This document shows positions 62,616 to 64,000 of a stretch of 64,000 bases of DNA, piece after piece (the stretch's first letter is position 1; each line of letters begins with the position of its first letter). Position numbers and translations under genes: made by a program. The notes below the pieces were generated by a model. It was not told where the DNA came from. It did not search any database and worked only from the letters and a program-made list of their open reading frames with translations. Location of the stretch: assembly GCA_963839365.1 (NCBI GenBank), contig CAWIUT010000005.1, forward strand, positions 207,261 to 271,260. Direction: 5' to 3'. Origin of the DNA: DASSKA01 sp963839365 (GTDB lineage: Bacteria > Actinomycetota > Actinomycetes > Propionibacteriales > Nocardioidaceae).

Positions 62616-63033
62616 CCTCAGAACTCCGGACGGTGCCGACGATGTGCTTCGCTACGGCCTCGGGAACTTCGTGCTCCCACGCCCGGATGACAGTCCAACC
62701 GGCTTCCTCAAGGAGACGGTCAGTCTCCGCGTCACGCTCGCGGTTCGTGGTGACCTTGTCCGCCCAGTAGCTGGCATTGGACCTGGCCACGGTGTGATGG
62801 GTCGGGCATCCGTGCCAGAAGCATCCGTCGACGAAAACGGCGACCTTCGCCCGGGAGAACACCATGTCGGCGCGCCGGTTGAGCTGTGCCAGTGGACGGG
62901 CGTCGACTCGGTAGCGGAGTCCCGCCGCGTGCACGAGGCGCCGGATCGCAAGTTCGGGTTTGGTGTCGCGACCTCGGTTGCCTCGCATCGAGCGACGTAC
63001 GCCCGGATTCGATGCCCAACTGCGTGTCACCAC
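62599..63033 (-). CDS. vsr: Very short patch repair endonuclease
   Basis: A 144-residue Vsr endonuclease, which nicks next to T:G mismatches made by deamination of 5-methylcytosine. MRGNRGRDTKPELAIRRL and FVDGCFWHGCPTHH are the family signatures; the catalytic Asp lies in FVDGC and the zinc-binding Cys/His in the same segment. It starts at GTG 63033 (or GTG 63030), 26 bases after the 72-residue protein, and serves the cytosine methyltransferase of the same operon. Confidence 0.95.
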   Translation of the reverse strand: MVTRSWASNPGVRRSMRGNRGRDTKPELAIRRLVHAAGLRYRVDARPLAQLNRRADMVFSRAKVAVFVDGCFWHGCPTHHTVARSNASYWADKVTTNRERDAETDRLLEEAGWTVIRAWEHEVPEAVAKHIVGTVRSSEVNRPA

Positions 63034-63059
63034 AGCAACGCTCGCGAGTGTTGCCGGGA

Positions 63060-63278
63060 TCAGACGCTCGCACGGGGAACGACCCGAACGAGATCATCGA
63101 GCCGCACGAGCATCCAGAGCCCATCGGCGAACTGGATCTCGAAGAGGTCCTGTTCCCCTTCAGGCTTGGATCTCTCCGACAACCTGTTGATCGCGAAATA
63201 CGCCTGCCCGTCGCGGGCGAGCGCTTGACCGTCGCGCGTGGAGTGAGCGCGGAACCTGCCGATGGGAGGGCTACTCAT
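63060..63278 (-). CDS. Small coupled protein between Dcm and Vsr
   Basis: A 72-residue protein (MSSPPIGRFRAHSTRDGQ, ending FADGLWMLVRLDDLVRVVP in outline) that I do not recognise. Its ATG overlaps the methyltransferase stop (ATGA), and vsr follows 26 bases later, so it is a real operon member and not a chance frame. Its single FEIQFADGLWMLVRLDDL segment might be a small SH3- or Tudor-like beta fold; this is a guess. A role in controlling the methyltransferase or the nuclease would fit its position. Confidence 0.65.
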   Translation of the reverse strand: MSSPPIGRFRAHSTRDGQALARDGQAYFAINRLSERSKPEGEQDLFEIQFADGLWMLVRLDDLVRVVPRASV

Positions 63279-64000
63279 CCCGCCACCAGCTCGACGTGTG
63301 CCTTGAGCGCAGCGCGGAAGTCATCGCGCACCCGCAATGTGCTCGCCTGCAGACGCGTGTAGAAGCCGTTCGACGCTCCATACGACAACGGTACGCCGCC
63401 GTAGGTGTCAAGGATTGCAGCCAAGGTCAGCCGCCGCTGCGGTGCCAGCGGCCTCTCGCTCAGAGTCCAGGACTCGCGGACGCCTGCGATTGACGCTGCC
63501 GCTGCGGTCCACTTCTCCCCTGTGGCCAGCGTGCGTCGATCGACATCGACTGGCTCGCGCGGCGAGACGAGTCCTCGCCCGATCCAACTCGCTACGGGAA
63601 CCGAAACGGCGTTGCCAACCATCTTCCAGCGGACGCCGTCCTTGGCGCCCACATCGGTCCACCCCGCTCGAAATCCTTGAAGCCTCTCCCCGGCGCGCAC
63701 GCTCGGCCGGGCGATGGCTTGACCCGCTTCGGCTCCTACCCGCCAAATGGCCGGCGGCGAGGCGATGCCGAGCTTGGAGCCGCCCTTCAGGGTGGGGGTG
63801 ACACCGTCACCCCATCCCACGCCACGGTTCCCTTCAGTCCAGTAGAAACCGTAGGCGGCGTGAGTCGTCTTCGAGGTGGGAGCGCCAGCCTCGTCCGCGA
63901 AAAGGACGCCTCTGGGGTCTTCCGTCCGAGAAGCGACCAGGAACACCCGGCGTCGGCGCTGACGCAGGCCGAAGTGCTGCGAGTCAACGGTCCGGTACGC
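63275..64000 (-). CDS. DNA (cytosine-5-) methyltransferase, 5' part outside the window
   Basis: The C-terminal 241 residues of a 5-cytosine methyltransferase; the frame is open to the last base. VDSQHFGLRQRRRRVFLVASR in outline is motif VIII and the start of the target-recognition part, and WKMVGNAVSVPVASWIG is motif X with GNAVxxxVA. The catalytic PCQ motif must lie beyond the right edge. The last 60 residues (TLAAILDTYGGVPLSYGASNGFYTRL in outline) form a C-terminal extension. It heads an operon with the 72-residue protein and vsr. Confidence 0.9.
   Translation of the reverse strand, partial: AYRTVDSQHFGLRQRRRRVFLVASRTEDPRGVLFADEAGAPTSKTTHAAYGFYWTEGNRGVGWGDGVTPTLKGGSKLGIASPPAIWRVGAEAGQAIARPSVRAGERLQGFRAGWTDVGAKDGVRWKMVGNAVSVPVASWIGRGLVSPREPVDVDRRTLATGEKWTAAAASIAGVRESWTLSERPLAPQRRLTLAAILDTYGGVPLSYGASNGFYTRLQASTLRVRDDFRAALKAHVELVAG

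Overview
This window is a continuous piece of high-GC actinomycete chromosome. The signs are GTG/TTG starts, long chains of genes overlapping by ATGA/GTGA, a KstR-type sterol regulator, a fadA2-fabG4-htdX-like fatty-acid locus, DUF1707 and PAC2 proteins, and an actinobacterial LexA box. Gene content fits Nocardioidaceae-like or related soil actinomycetes, but the sequence alone does not fix the genus. No rRNA, tRNA, CRISPR array or transposase was found.

Layout. 1-11 kb: a partial RibD-like reductase, a hopanoid C-3 methylase (HpnR), a NiCoT nickel/cobalt permease under a Nur-like operator, and a leftward glycosyltransferase / methyltransferase / cyclase-fold 'prenyltransferase' operon divergent from kstR with two KstR-like boxes between them. 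A three-gene set for cell-wall peptide recycling follows (serine hydrolase, Ala-Glu-type epimerase, NlpC/P60). 11-23 kb: a Pmp3-like membrane peptide, uvrB behind a flippase/GT4/PIG-L operon, a cardiolipin synthase-like enzyme, a LuxR regulator with a flavin monooxygenase, and an acyl-CoA ligase. 23-27.4 kb: a tight operon of a processive GT2 synthase, an HlyD-like protein and a GH81 endo-beta-1,3-glucanase, which I read as a beta-1,3-glucan synthesis and processing system. 27-36 kb: a DNA glycosylase, an ATP-dependent ligase, a TetR/MFS pair followed by a duplicated gene tail, then thiolase / FabG4 / HtdX.

36-57 kb: an M23 peptidase with FG-GAP repeats, a CDF exporter, TesB, PAC2 and dxs. 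Next is a peptide-use region (SMP-30, M20, DmpA-type P1 peptidase, PTE-like hydrolase, Dpp ABC transporter and a frameshifted S66 LD-carboxypeptidase). It is followed by a LexA-boxed gene of unknown function, TauE, YjbQ, a thiamine-binding protein, and a SigE-family sigma factor with a membrane beta-propeller protein. 57-60 kb: acnA with a strong terminator hairpin and a palindromic promoter region. 60.3-64 kb: only the last 22 codons of a TrmA-type RNA methyltransferase remain. They abut a 369-bp non-coding stretch with a perfect 19-bp inverted repeat, and then a restriction-modification island (two HNH-type proteins, Vsr, a 72-residue coupled protein and a 5-cytosine methyltransferase cut by the window edge).

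The best leads are the GT2-HlyD-GH81 operon, the KstR-bracketed GT-MT-cyclase-fold operon near hpnR, the LexA-controlled unknown gene, and the island joined to the trmA remnant with its SRA-like/HNH nuclease and Dcm-72aa-Vsr operon.
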